NCBI RefSeq assembly: GCF_036226765.1
Contig: NZ_CP109017.1
Span: 5,767,001-5,831,000, forward strand
Direction: 5' to 3'
Source of the DNA: Streptomyces sp. NBC_00670
GTDB lineage: Bacteria > Actinomycetota > Actinomycetes > Streptomycetales > Streptomycetaceae
DNA length: 64,000 nucleotides
Shown: positions 22,369 through 32,756 of the stretch, piece after piece
How positions within the stretch are numbered: position 1 is the first letter of the stretch
Layout of the letters: every line of letters starts with the position of its first letter
The notes under the pieces: model-generated
What the model was told of the DNA's origin: nothing
Database searches by the model: none
The model's input: only the letters and a program-made list of their open reading frames with translations
Position numbers and translations under genes: made by a program

Positions 22369-23274
22369 ATGACAACCGACACCCCCGCGCCGGCCCCCGC
22401 CCCCACCGCGCCCTTCGCCGCCCGCACGGTCCACCGTGTGGGCTACGGCGCGCTCCAGCTCGAGCGTCTGCGGCCCCGCCGCGACGAGGCCGTCGCCCTG
22501 CTGCGGCGCGCCGTCGAGCTGGTCGTCGACCACGTGGACACCGCCGAGTTCTACGGCCACGGCTTCGCCAACGCCGTCATCCGCGAGGCGCTGCGCCCCG
22601 AGGACGACGTCCTGGTCGTCACGAAGGTCGGCGCCGCCCCCGACCCGGACGGCCCCCGGCCCCTGCGCATGGCGCAGCGCCCCGAGGAACTGCGGGCCGC
22701 CGTCGAGGCCAACCTGCGCGGCCTCGGCGTCGAGCGGCTGGCCGTCGTCAACCTGCGCCGCCCCGACACCGGGCCCGGCATGCCCGCCGAGGGCGACCAG
22801 GTGGTCGGCCTCGACGACCAGCTCGCGGAGCTGACCGCCCTGCGCGACGAGGGCAAGATCGGTGCGATCGGCCTCGGCAGCGTCACCCTCGACGGACTGC
22901 GCCGCGCCCTGCCGGCCGGCATCGTGTGCGTGCAGAACGCCTACAGCCTGCTCTCCCGCGAGGACGAGGAGATGCTGCGGCTGTGTGCGGCCGAGGGCAT
23001 CGCGTGGGTCCCGTTCTTCCCGCTGGGCGGCGCCTTCTTCCCCGAGGTCCCCAAGGTCACCGAGGAGCCGGTCGTGCGCCGCGTCGCCGAGTCGCTGGGC
23101 GTCACGCCCTCCCAGGTCGGCCTCGCCTGGCTGCTGCACCACGCCCCGCACGTGCTGCTCATCCCCGGCACCGCCGACGCCGCCCATCTCCGGGCCAACA
23201 TGGCGGCCGCCGACGTGAGGTTCGACGCCGGGACCCTCGCCGCCCTGGACGCCCTCGGCACCGTCGCCCCCTGA
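22369..23274 (+). CDS. Aldo/keto reductase
   Basis: The 301-residue (alpha/beta)8 barrel protein has the tetrad residues Asp57 and Tyr62 (VDTAEFYG) and Lys86 (VVTKVG). The usual fourth residue, His in LH/QH, is Arg130 here (VVNLRRPD). This change is seen in a group of actinobacterial members, as far as I recall, and may change pH optimum or substrate. NADPH binding is indicated by VLLIPGTADAAHLRANM near the C-terminus. Substrate unknown. ATG 22369 may coincide with the transcription start, since no ribosome site precedes it. Confidence 0.88.
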   Translation: MTTDTPAPAPAPTAPFAARTVHRVGYGALQLERLRPRRDEAVALLRRAVELVVDHVDTAEFYGHGFANAVIREALRPEDDVLVVTKVGAAPDPDGPRPLRMAQRPEELRAAVEANLRGLGVERLAVVNLRRPDTGPGMPAEGDQVVGLDDQLAELTALRDEGKIGAIGLGSVTLDGLRRALPAGIVCVQNAYSLLSREDEEMLRLCAAEGIAWVPFFPLGGAFFPEVPKVTEEPVVRRVAESLGVTPSQVGLAWLLHHAPHVLLIPGTADAAHLRANMAAADVRFDAGTLAALDALGTVAP

Positions 23275-23384
23275 CGCGCGGAAATCCCCACCGGCCGCCG
23301 CGTGTTGTCACGGGCGCCGGTACGGAACGCACGTCACGCGCCCCCCCCACGCGTCCGCCGAACCGGGCGGATGAAGGAAACACC

Positions 23385-23420
23385 ATGATGACAACCATGA
23401 AAAGGGATGAAGAACGATGA
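23385..23420 (+). CDS. Leader peptide MMTTMKRDEER overlapping the quinone reductase start
   Basis: ATG 23385 follows GAAGGAAA at a good distance and opens an 11-codon frame. Its TGA (23418-23420) overlaps the ATG of the next gene as ATGA. A reading frame this short placed in this way is likely to couple translation of the downstream gene. The peptide has no run of one amino acid that would suggest attenuation. Confidence 0.45.
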   Translation: MMTTMKRDEER

Positions 23421-24436
23421 AGGCCATCATCTACCGCGAAAACGGCGGCCCCGAGGTTCTGGAACTCGTCGAGCGCGACCTGCCCGCCCCCGCCCCCGGC
23501 GAGGTGCGCGTCCGTGTCGCCGTCTCCGGGGTCAACCCGACCGACTGGAAGAGCCGCGACGGCGCCAACGGCCCCAAGGCGTTCCCGGAGGTGACCCCCC
23601 ACCTGGACGCCGGCGGCACGATCGACGCCGTGGGCGAGGGCGTGGACCCGGGCCGCGTGGGGGAGCGGGTGTGGCTTTTCATGGCCGCCGCCGGACGGCC
23701 CACCGGCACCGCCGCCGAATACACCGTCGTCCCCGCCGAACGGGCCGTCCCGCTGCCGGACGGCGCCGGCTTCGACGTCGCCGCCTCGCTCGGCGTCCCG
23801 GCCCTGACCGCGCACCGCGCGCTCACCGTCGCCGAGGGCGGTCCCGACCGGCTGCGGCCCGGCGCGCTGGACGGCAAGGTGGTGCTCGCCGCGGGCGGGG
23901 CCGGCGCGGTCGGGCACGCGGTGATCCAGCTCGCCCGGTGGGCCGGAGCCACCGTGATCAGCACGATCAGCGGCCCGGAGAAGGCCCGCCTCGCCACCGC
24001 CGCCGGCGCCCACCACGTCGTCAACTACCGCGAGGGCGACCCGGCCGCCGAGATCCGGGCGCTCGCCCCGGACGGCGTCGACATCGTCGCCGAGGTGGCA
24101 CTGGGCGCCAACCTCGCCCTGGACCTGGCCGTACTGCGCACCCGCGGCACCATCGCGACGTACGCCAACGACGGCGGCAAGCCCGTCGAACTCGACGTCC
24201 GCCAGAACATGACTCTCAACACGCGCTTCCAGTTCCTGGTCCTCTACACGGTCGGCCCGGAGGCCCTCGCTGCCGGCGCCGAGGACGTCTCGGCGGCGGT
24301 CCGCGACGGCGCCCTCCCGGTAGGCGAGGCCCACGGCCTGCCCCTGCACCGCTACCCCCTCGACCGCACGGCCGACGCCCACCGCGCGGTGGCGGAGGGC
24401 GCGGTGGGCAAGGTCGTGGTGGACGTGGCGTCGTGA
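23417..24436 (+). CDS. Zinc-independent quinone oxidoreductase (MDR family)
   Basis: The 339-residue protein begins MKAIIYRENGGPEVLELVE and has the GroES-like half (VAVSGVNPTDWKSRDG) and the nucleotide-binding AAGGAGAVGHAVIQLARWAGATVI. There are no zinc-ligand cysteines, as in zeta-crystallin-type NADPH:quinone reductases. It probably reduces quinones or enones. It follows the aldo/keto reductase by 142 bp on the same strand, so the pair may share control. ATG 23417 overlaps the leader peptide stop. Confidence 0.9.
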   Translation: MKAIIYRENGGPEVLELVERDLPAPAPGEVRVRVAVSGVNPTDWKSRDGANGPKAFPEVTPHLDAGGTIDAVGEGVDPGRVGERVWLFMAAAGRPTGTAAEYTVVPAERAVPLPDGAGFDVAASLGVPALTAHRALTVAEGGPDRLRPGALDGKVVLAAGGAGAVGHAVIQLARWAGATVISTISGPEKARLATAAGAHHVVNYREGDPAAEIRALAPDGVDIVAEVALGANLALDLAVLRTRGTIATYANDGGKPVELDVRQNMTLNTRFQFLVLYTVGPEALAAGAEDVSAAVRDGALPVGEAHGLPLHRYPLDRTADAHRAVAEGAVGKVVVDVAS

Positions 24437-24457
24437 CGCCCGCCCGGCGCTGACGCC

Positions 24458-24499
24458 GGCCACCGTCCCGCACGGCCGCGGCCGGAACGGACGGTGGCC
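24458..24499. terminator. Bidirectional terminator
   Basis: GGCCACCGTCC (24458-24468) pairs perfectly with GGACGGTGGCC (24489-24499), an 11-bp stem with a GC-rich 20-nt loop. It lies between two convergent reading frames. Confidence 0.7.
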
Positions 24500-24521
24500 G
24501 CCGGGCCGCCCGCAGGCCCGC

Positions 24522-25299
24522 TCAGGTGGACCAGGTCCCCGGCGGGGGCGCAGTGGCCCAGGCCGGCTCCGTCACGGCGGGCGAGCGGGCCAGGTCCTCG
24601 CAGAGCCATGTGTACTCGTCGAGCGCGGCCTGCAGGGTCAGGGACGCCTCCCGGCGGGCCACCGCCCTCGTCTCGGGGGAGGAGAGGAACATCCACCCGG
24701 TGCCCCGGGCCGCCGAGTCCACCTTCTCGCGCAGGGCGCGGTACCGGCCCGCCAACCGCGCGCCGTCGGGGTCGGCCGTACGGTCGTGCTGCTCCACGGC
24801 CTCGCCCAGACCGACGAGGTCCTTGCGCAGTGCCGCGATCGTCTCCCGCATCGATGTCAGCAGGGTGCCGGGACGGTAGTCGGCCAGGCCGGCGCCCCGG
24901 TCCAGCATGGTGTAGGGAACACCGAAATCCGAGGCCGTGTCGAGGGTCTCGTGCAGGGTGTGGGACGCCAGCCGCGTCGTGTGGTCGTAGTTGACGCGCC
25001 AGAACGCGAACAGCGCCCAGGCCATCGCCCCCAACTCCCCCGTGGTGCCACCCGCCTGGGCACCGAGGTGGAGCATCCGGACCGTGGTGTAGGACTGGCC
25101 GGGCCCCAACGGCACGTTGTGCCGCCGGGCCAGGAGGGTGGTGGGGTCGGTCTCCGCTCGTCGCGGCGTTGCCCGCGGCTCTTTGCAGTGCGAGGACATG
25201 AGGCACGGCGCCCTGGTGCGGGACGGACGAGTGCCCGACGGCGGGCCGTGCCTGGACCGCCCCGTCCCTTTCGTCCGCACGGGGTCGTTCGGCATGCAT
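24522..25299 (-). pseudogene. Frameshifted gene with N-terminal LQRAAGN motif, function unknown
   Basis: The natural start is ATG 25299 behind GGGAGAG; it reads MHAERPRADERDG and reaches PHVLALQRAAGNAAT near 25155. The rest, LLARRHNVPLGPGQSYTTVRMLHLG to PPPGTWST (stop at 24522), lies in the next frame. Skipping one base near 25160 joins them. LQRAAGN is a hallmark of proteins near the eCIS-core/DUF4157 type. The downstream part is a helical domain of about 200 residues that I do not recognise, with no signal or TM segment. If no frameshift exists, a 257-residue protein could start at ATG 25295 in the second frame. Sequencing error is possible. Confidence 0.55.
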
Positions 25300-25430
25300 G
25301 GCGGTCTCTCCCGCGAGCGTCAGTCTTTGCCGGCCACCCTGCCGCGCCCACGATGCCGCAGACATGCTCTTACGGGCGACGACGGGGGCAGTTCCCCGTC
25401 GTCGCCAGGGCAAGCGTCTTCCGCGGGGCG

Positions 25431-26960
25431 TCAGATGTCCCGGAACGTCTCGATCTGCGCCCCCACCGAGTTCAGGCGCTCGGCCAGTTCCTCGTAGCCG
25501 CGGTTGATGACGTACACGTTGCGCAGGACCGACGTGCCCTCGGCGGCCATCATGGCCAGGAGGACGACGACCGCGGGGCGCAGCGCCGGCGGGCACATCA
25601 TCTCGGCGGCGCGCCAGCGGGTGGGGCCCTCGACCAGGACCCGGTGCGGGTCGAGGAGTTGGAGACGGCCGCCGAGGCGGTTGAGGTCGGCCAGGTAGAT
25701 GGCGCGGTTGTCGTAGACCCAGTCGTGGATCAGGGTCTTGCCCTGCGCGGTGGCCGCGATGGCCGCGAAGAACGGCACGTTGTCGATGTTCAGGCCGGGG
25801 AACGGCATCGGGTGGATCTTGTCGATCGGCGCCTCCAGCTTGGAGGGGCGCACGGTGAGGTCCACCAGGCGGGTGCGGCCGTTGTCGGCGACGTACTCCG
25901 CCGAGCGGTCGTGGTCCAGGCCCATCTCCTCCAGCACCGCGAGCTCGATCTCGAGGAACTCGATCGGGACCCGGCGCACCGTCAGCTCCGACTCCGTCAC
26001 CACGGCCGCGGCGAGCAGGCTCATCGCCTCCACCGGGTCCTCGGAGGGGGAGTAGTCGACGTCGACGTCGATGTTCGGCACGCCGTGCACGGTGAGCGTG
26101 GTGGTGCCGATGCCCTCCACCTGCACGCCCAGCGCCTCCAGGAAGAAGCACAGGTCCTGGACCATGTAGTTGGAGGAGGCGTTGCGGATGACGGTGACGC
26201 CCTCGTGGCGGGCGGCGGCGAGCAGCGCGTTCTCGGTGACGGTGTCGCCGCGCTCGGTCAGCACGATCGGCCGGCCGGGCGTGGCCGTGCGGTCCACCTG
26301 GGCGTGGTAGAGGCCCTCGGTCGCGGTGATGTCCAGGCCGAACCGGCGCAGCGCGATCATGTGCGGTTCGACGGTGCGGGTGCCGAGGTCGCAGCCGCCG
26401 GCGTACGGCAGCTTGAAGTGCTCCATGCGGTGCAGCAGCGGGCCGAGGAACATGATGATGGACCGGGTGCGGCGGGCCGCGTCCGCGTCGATCGCCGCCA
26501 TCTCCAGCACCGCCGGGGGCACGATCTCCAGGTCGACGCCGTCGTTGATCCAGCGGGTGCGGACGCCGATCGAGTTCAGCACCTCCAGGAGGCGGTAGAC
26601 CTCCTCGATGCGGGCGACCCGGCGCAGCACCGTGCGCCCCTTGTTGAGCAGCGAGGCGCACAGCAGCGCCACGCACGCGTTCTTGCTGGTCTTGACGTCG
26701 ATGGAGCCGGAGAGCCGGCGTCCGCCGACCACCCGCAGATGCATCGGGCCCGCGTAGCCCAGCGAGACGATCTCGCTGTCCAGGGCCTCGCCGATCCGCG
26801 CGATCATCTCAAGGCTGATGTTCTGGTTGCCGCGTTCAATGCGGTTCACGGCGCTCTGACTGGTACCGAGGGCTTCGGCGAGCTGTGACTGTGTCCAGCC
26901 GCGGTGCTGACGTGCGTCACGGATGAGCTTGCCGATGCGTACGAGGTAGTCGTCTGACAT
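25431..26960 (-). CDS. murA: HTH domain fused to UDP-GlcNAc 1-carboxyvinyltransferase (MurA paralogue)
   Basis: This 509-residue protein has an XRE-type HTH at residues 5-65 (RDARQHRGWTQSQLAEALGTSQSAVNRIERG) followed by a full EPT/MurA domain (75-509). Active-site landmarks of MurA are present: SKNA (Lys93, Asn94), the loop cysteine C190 in YAGGCDLGTRTVEPHM, and the C-terminal RGYEELAERLNSVGAQIE. MurA transfers enolpyruvate to UDP-GlcNAc, the first committed step of peptidoglycan synthesis. The fused HTH suggests a substrate-sensing repressor or self-regulating enzyme. From memory it corresponds to SCO5998, a second MurA. A palindrome lies 12 bp before the ATG. Confidence 0.93.
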   Translation of the reverse strand: MSDDYLVRIGKLIRDARQHRGWTQSQLAEALGTSQSAVNRIERGNQNISLEMIARIGEALDSEIVSLGYAGPMHLRVVGGRRLSGSIDVKTSKNACVALLCASLLNKGRTVLRRVARIEEVYRLLEVLNSIGVRTRWINDGVDLEIVPPAVLEMAAIDADAARRTRSIIMFLGPLLHRMEHFKLPYAGGCDLGTRTVEPHMIALRRFGLDITATEGLYHAQVDRTATPGRPIVLTERGDTVTENALLAAARHEGVTVIRNASSNYMVQDLCFFLEALGVQVEGIGTTTLTVHGVPNIDVDVDYSPSEDPVEAMSLLAAAVVTESELTVRRVPIEFLEIELAVLEEMGLDHDRSAEYVADNGRTRLVDLTVRPSKLEAPIDKIHPMPFPGLNIDNVPFFAAIAATAQGKTLIHDWVYDNRAIYLADLNRLGGRLQLLDPHRVLVEGPTRWRAAEMMCPPALRPAVVVLLAMMAAEGTSVLRNVYVINRGYEELAERLNSVGAQIETFRDI

Positions 26961-26971
26961 GAGGTGAGACT

Positions 26972-26987
26972 ATCTCAGATATGAGAT
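26972..26987. promoter_or_regulatory. Palindrome ATCTCA-GATA-TGAGAT before HTH-murA
   Basis: The arms are 6 bp and perfect, the centre 4 bp. It lies 12-27 bp upstream of the ATG in an AT-rich spot. An XRE-type HTH encoded by the next gene could bind here and autoregulate. No other regulator gene is close. Confidence 0.5.
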
Positions 26988-27122
26988 GTGTGGCGCGCGG
27001 GGGTGGGTGGAACGGGTGACGCGCCGCCGATGCCCGCCGTACGCCCTCCGCGGACGGCGTACGGCTGCATCGATGCCACCCGGGGCGCGCCGCCTAACGG
27101 CATGTCCGACGCCTCGCCCGAA

Positions 27123-27163
27123 CGGTGGGGCGCACCGCCGTCCGGAAACGGCGCGCCCCACCG
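27123..27163. terminator. Strong hairpin after DUF4236 gene
   Basis: CGGTGGGGCGC (27123-27133) pairs with GCGCCCCACCG (27153-27163), with an inner GCCGT/ACGGC stem. A second hairpin, GCCGTACGCC/GGCGTACGGC, lies at 27036-27065. Together they separate the DUF4236 gene from HTH-murA, both transcribed leftward. Confidence 0.7.
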
Positions 27164-27182
27164 TGCTCTGGGTGTGCGCCCC

Positions 27183-27386
27183 TCAGTCGTGCCGGCCGCG
27201 GGCGCTGTGCGTGCGGCGCCAGCCGAAGGGGCCCGGCAGGTCCATGGACGTCGTGCGGCGGCCGGTGCTGCTGTGCGTGTGGCGCGGCCCGTTCTTGCCG
27301 CCGGTCGTGATGGACCAGGACTTCTTGTTGATGTTCAGGCGGACCCCGGGCAGGATCCGGAAGCTCTTGCGGAACGTGAGCGGCAT
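27183..27386 (-). CDS. DUF4236 domain protein
   Basis: The 67-residue protein matches the DUF4236 pattern: FRKSFRILPGVRLNINKKSWSITTGG, then SSTGRRTTSMDLPGPFGWRRT. This short domain occurs in bacteria at the N-terminus of larger proteins or alone; its function is unknown. ATG 27386 is preceded by GAGGAGG at 5 bp. The mature protein is very basic (many Arg/Lys), so nucleic acid binding is possible but unproven. Confidence 0.8.
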   Translation of the reverse strand: MPLTFRKSFRILPGVRLNINKKSWSITTGGKNGPRHTHSSTGRRTTSMDLPGPFGWRRTHSARGRHD

Positions 27387-27511
27387 CTGGGCCTCCTCGG
27401 GTCGGCGTCGCTCCTTCCGGTTCCTTCCGGTTACCCGTCATCCGGCCGCGCACGCCCGGGGCGGCCTTCAACCCCCCGCGGAAAACGGGGAGATGGCGCC
27501 GGCCCGCCGGA

Positions 27512-27904
27512 CTAGCCCGGCTCCGTCACCAGCTGGATCAGATTGCCGCACGTGTCGTCGAGGACGGCGACGGTGACCGGGCCCGCCTCCACCGGCTCCT
27601 GGGTGAAGCGGACGCCGAGGCCGCGCAGCCGCGCGTACTCCGCCCGTACGTCGGCGACGGCGAACTGGGCCAGCGGGATCCCCTCCGCCACGAGCGCCTC
27701 GCGGTAGGCCCGGGCGGCCGGATGGCCGGCGGGTTCCAGCAGGAGTTCGGGACCGTCCGGGTCGTCGGGCGAGACGACGGTCAGCCACCGGTCCCTCCCG
27801 CCCACCGGGACGTCGTGCTTCTTCACGAAGCCGAGGACGTCCGTGTAGAAGCGCTCGGCCACGGCCTGGTCGTCGACGTACACGCTGGTCAGGCGAATCT
27901 TCAT
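27512..27904 (-). CDS. VOC (glyoxalase/bleomycin resistance) family protein
   Basis: The 130-residue protein has two beta-alpha-beta-beta-beta units: MKIRLTSVYVDDQAVAERFYTDVLGF at the start and LGVRFTQEPVEAGPVTVAVLDDTCGNLIQLVTEPG at the end. This is the VOC metal-dependent fold. Metal ligands are not fully conserved by eye. Substrate unknown. ATG 27904 has GGAGGAG at 8 bp. It is divergent from acnA, and the TamR-like palindrome lies between, so it could be coregulated. Confidence 0.87.
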   Translation of the reverse strand: MKIRLTSVYVDDQAVAERFYTDVLGFVKKHDVPVGGRDRWLTVVSPDDPDGPELLLEPAGHPAARAYREALVAEGIPLAQFAVADVRAEYARLRGLGVRFTQEPVEAGPVTVAVLDDTCGNLIQLVTEPG

Positions 27905-28024
27905 GCGGGGCTCTCCTCCGGCCCGCACACGCGTGCGGACCCCGTCGCGGGCGGTCGTGCACAGTCTCCCGCCGGTGGCGGGGGACCGCCCGCGCATGAC
28001 CGGGCGGCCCTCATGTACTAGAGT

Positions 28025-28042
28025 TATCTCGACATCGAGATA
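28025..28042. promoter_or_regulatory. TamR-like palindrome upstream of aconitase
   Basis: TATCTCGAC-ATCGAGATA is an 18-bp near-perfect dyad. It matches my memory of the operator of TamR, the S. coelicolor MarR-family regulator that responds to trans-aconitate/citrate and binds the tam and aconitase promoters. It is 142 bp before the acnA start and 121 bp before the VOC gene start. Confidence 0.7.
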
Positions 28043-28096
28043 TCTGCCGAGGCGCACCGCAGCCGCACGCCGCCGTCGGTCCGGTGGTAAGGGTTA

Positions 28097-28117
28097 CCTA
28101 ACTAAGCCTTACCTTAG
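28097..28117. promoter_or_regulatory. Iron-box-like sequence upstream of aconitase
   Basis: Read on the minus strand, CTAAGGTAAGGCTTAGTTAGG resembles the DtxR/DmdR box (TTAGGTTAGGCTAACCTAA), with 13 of 19 positions matching by my hand alignment. Repeated TTAC/CCTAA words extend from 28093. Iron control of an Fe-S enzyme would make sense. The match is imperfect. Confidence 0.4.
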
Positions 28118-28183
28118 CGGATCGGTGGTGACGTCGAAACGGCAGGATGCGGTGGAACGCGCACAGAAATGAAGGAGACCGTC

Positions 28184-30898
<2,715 letters not shown>

Positions 30899-30917
30899 GC
30901 GCTGCCGCACGGCGGTT

Positions 30918-30953
30918 GAGGGCCGCATCCCCGGAGACGGGGGTGCGGCCCTC
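30918..30953 (+). terminator. Terminator of acnA
   Basis: GAGGGCCGCATCCCC (30918-30932) pairs with GGGGGTGCGGCCCTC (30939-30953), a 15-bp stem with one G-T pair and a 6-nt loop, followed by GTCTTG. Confidence 0.85.
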
Positions 30954-31109
30954 GTCTTGTGCGACGACGCCGCGGGCGCGCTGGAGTGTGGCCGAGGGCT
31001 CGGGCCGACGGATGCGGGGCAGGTGGGGGACCGGGTGATCGTTGTTCGGCTGAACCCGGGCGACGCAAACGGGGTACCGTCTCAGTGTTCCCGCAGAACG
31101 GAGTCCGCC

Positions 31110-32306
31110 GTGTCGCAGAGCACCGAGGAGCACACCGGCGCCCGGATCGCCCATATCAGGAAGCAGCGCGGCCTCACCCAGCAGGGGCTGGCGATGCGGG
31201 CACATGTATCGAAGTCTCTGTTGTCGAAGGTGGAATGCGGGCAGAAGCCTGCCTCCCCCGCTCTTGTCGCGGCCTGTGCCCGCGCGCTGGGCGCTTCCAC
31301 GTCCGAGTTGTTGGGGCAGCCATACGCCGAGGAGCTGCGCCGGGACCGGATGGACGCGCTGATCCAGCCGATCCGTGAGGGTCTGGAGAACTGGGACATC
31401 GCTCTCGACTGGGAGACGGGGCCCCGTCCGGCTGCCTTGATCCGGGCTGACGTGCAGCGCGCCCTGGTACAGCGCCGTCAGGCGCAGTACACGGACATGG
31501 TGCGCGATTTGCCGGCACTGATCGAGGAGTCGGTGCATGCCGTGCACGCCGCTACCGGGGAAGAGCAGCGGCTGGCTTACGAGTGTCTGGCGGGGACGTT
31601 CCGGTGTGTGTTCACCGTGGCGTGGAACTTCGGCTACATCGATCTGGCAACCGTCGCGCTGGACCGTCTGGCGTGGACGGCCCCGCAGGCCGACGAGCCG
31701 GCCCTGGCCGCCATGCACGCCTACCTGCGTGCGCAGACCACGATGTCGTCCGGCCGCTATGACGTGGGTCTCCGGGTGATCGACAGGGCCCTGCGCGACC
31801 TCGCCGGAGAGGACGGGCGCCGCCCGGCAGGCGCCCAGGCCGTGCGGGGCGTGATGCAGTTGCGGGCCGCGGTGATCGCGGGCCGCATGAAGGACCGGGA
31901 TCACGCGGACGCGCGTCTGGCCGAAGCCCGCGCCCTCGCCCGGGTCACGGGTGAACTACCCGACTTCGGCGTCACCTGGGGGCCGACCAATGTCGGTGTG
32001 CACGCCGTCGCCATTGCCGCCGAGATGGACGACTTCGGGCGCGCGATCGAACTTGCCGCGGATGTACGCGTTCCGCGCGGCTGGACCCGTTCCCGGGCCG
32101 GGCACCACTGGATGGACCTCGGCCGGGCCCATGCCTGGTCCAGCAACCCGGAGCAGGCGCTGGACTGCCTGCACCGGGCCCGGCGTATCGCCCCGCAGCA
32201 GACCCGCTACCACCCGACCGTCCGAGAGACGGTGCTCGCCCTGAGACGGCAGGAGCAGACGCGCAGCCATGCGCTGGCGCAGTATGCGGAGTGGGTCGGG
32301 ATATAG
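31110..32306 (+). CDS. XRE-family transcriptional regulator with TPR-like C-terminal domain
   Basis: The 398-residue protein has an HTH at about residues 10-66 (RIAHIRKQRGLTQQGLAMRAHVSKSLLSKVECGQKPASPAL). A long helical region with TPR-like pairs follows (ALAAMHAYLRAQTTMSSGRYDVGLRVIDRAL; NPEQALDCLHRARRIAP). This is a common Streptomyces regulator type, related in layout to WhiJ-like and quorum-type regulators. GTG 31110 follows CGGAG. It is the first gene right of acnA and begins the accessory island. It is followed by a palindrome and two small genes, the usual cassette order. Confidence 0.88.
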   Translation: MSQSTEEHTGARIAHIRKQRGLTQQGLAMRAHVSKSLLSKVECGQKPASPALVAACARALGASTSELLGQPYAEELRRDRMDALIQPIREGLENWDIALDWETGPRPAALIRADVQRALVQRRQAQYTDMVRDLPALIEESVHAVHAATGEEQRLAYECLAGTFRCVFTVAWNFGYIDLATVALDRLAWTAPQADEPALAAMHAYLRAQTTMSSGRYDVGLRVIDRALRDLAGEDGRRPAGAQAVRGVMQLRAAVIAGRMKDRDHADARLAEARALARVTGELPDFGVTWGPTNVGVHAVAIAAEMDDFGRAIELAADVRVPRGWTRSRAGHHWMDLGRAHAWSSNPEQALDCLHRARRIAPQQTRYHPTVRETVLALRRQEQTRSHALAQYAEWVGI

Positions 32307-32326
32307 CAGATCCCGGACAAGGGAGG

Positions 32327-32344
32327 TTGCACTTCTTGGTGCAA
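32327..32344. promoter_or_regulatory. Palindrome TTGCAC-N6-GTGCAA between XRE gene and small genes
   Basis: The 6-bp arms are perfect and lie 21 bp after the XRE stop codon and 101 bp before the next start. It is a good candidate operator for the XRE regulator acting on the two small downstream genes. Confidence 0.5.
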
Positions 32345-32444
32345 TCGCCGTGCATCGCCGGTCGGCAGGCTGACGTCTCGTCAGAACCCCCGCGACCGGG
32401 CAAACGGTCCGGGGGCATGGCCAACGCTGACAAGGAGCGTCGAC

Positions 32445-32756
32445 GTGCCGCACTGTATCGTCCGCATTTTCGAGCCGTTGCTGCGGCTGCTGTTGCCCGC
32501 GCCGGGCCGCCATCGCAGCTCCGATCAGCCGTCCGCCGGCCTCTGTGCGGAGGCCCCGACCGCGTGTCCGTCCCGCGCATCGGCTCTCCCCGTACTGCGA
32601 GGCGAGGAAAACGGGCTGGTCCGCCCATACCTGGTCGAGCACGAGCGCCGGGAGCAACAGCACCGACGGGCACGGCGACGCGTGACGCGGCCGGCCGTGC
32701 ACGGCATCGGCATCGACGCCCGCCTGGTCGGCGGAGCGGAGGTACGGGCATGGTGA
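32445..32756 (+). CDS. Small XRE-cassette protein, function unknown
   Basis: The 103-residue protein starts VPHCIVRIFEPLLRLLLPAPGRHR (GTG 32445 behind AAGGAG at 8 bp) and ends HGIGIDARLVGGAEVRAW. I have seen short proteins with the LLRLLLPAPGRHR start and GID..HG end next to XRE regulators in many Streptomyces. The N-terminal 17 residues are amphipathic or membrane-active; the rest is Arg-rich. No function is known. It overlaps the next gene by 7 bases. Confidence 0.6.
   Translation: MPHCIVRIFEPLLRLLLPAPGRHRSSDQPSAGLCAEAPTACPSRASALPVLRGEENGLVRPYLVEHERREQQHRRARRRVTRPAVHGIGIDARLVGGAEVRAW

Noticed and set aside
28169..28183. ATG 28169 as aconitase start
   Set aside because: The AAGGAG ribosome site lies inside these first codons and is properly spaced for GTG 28184.
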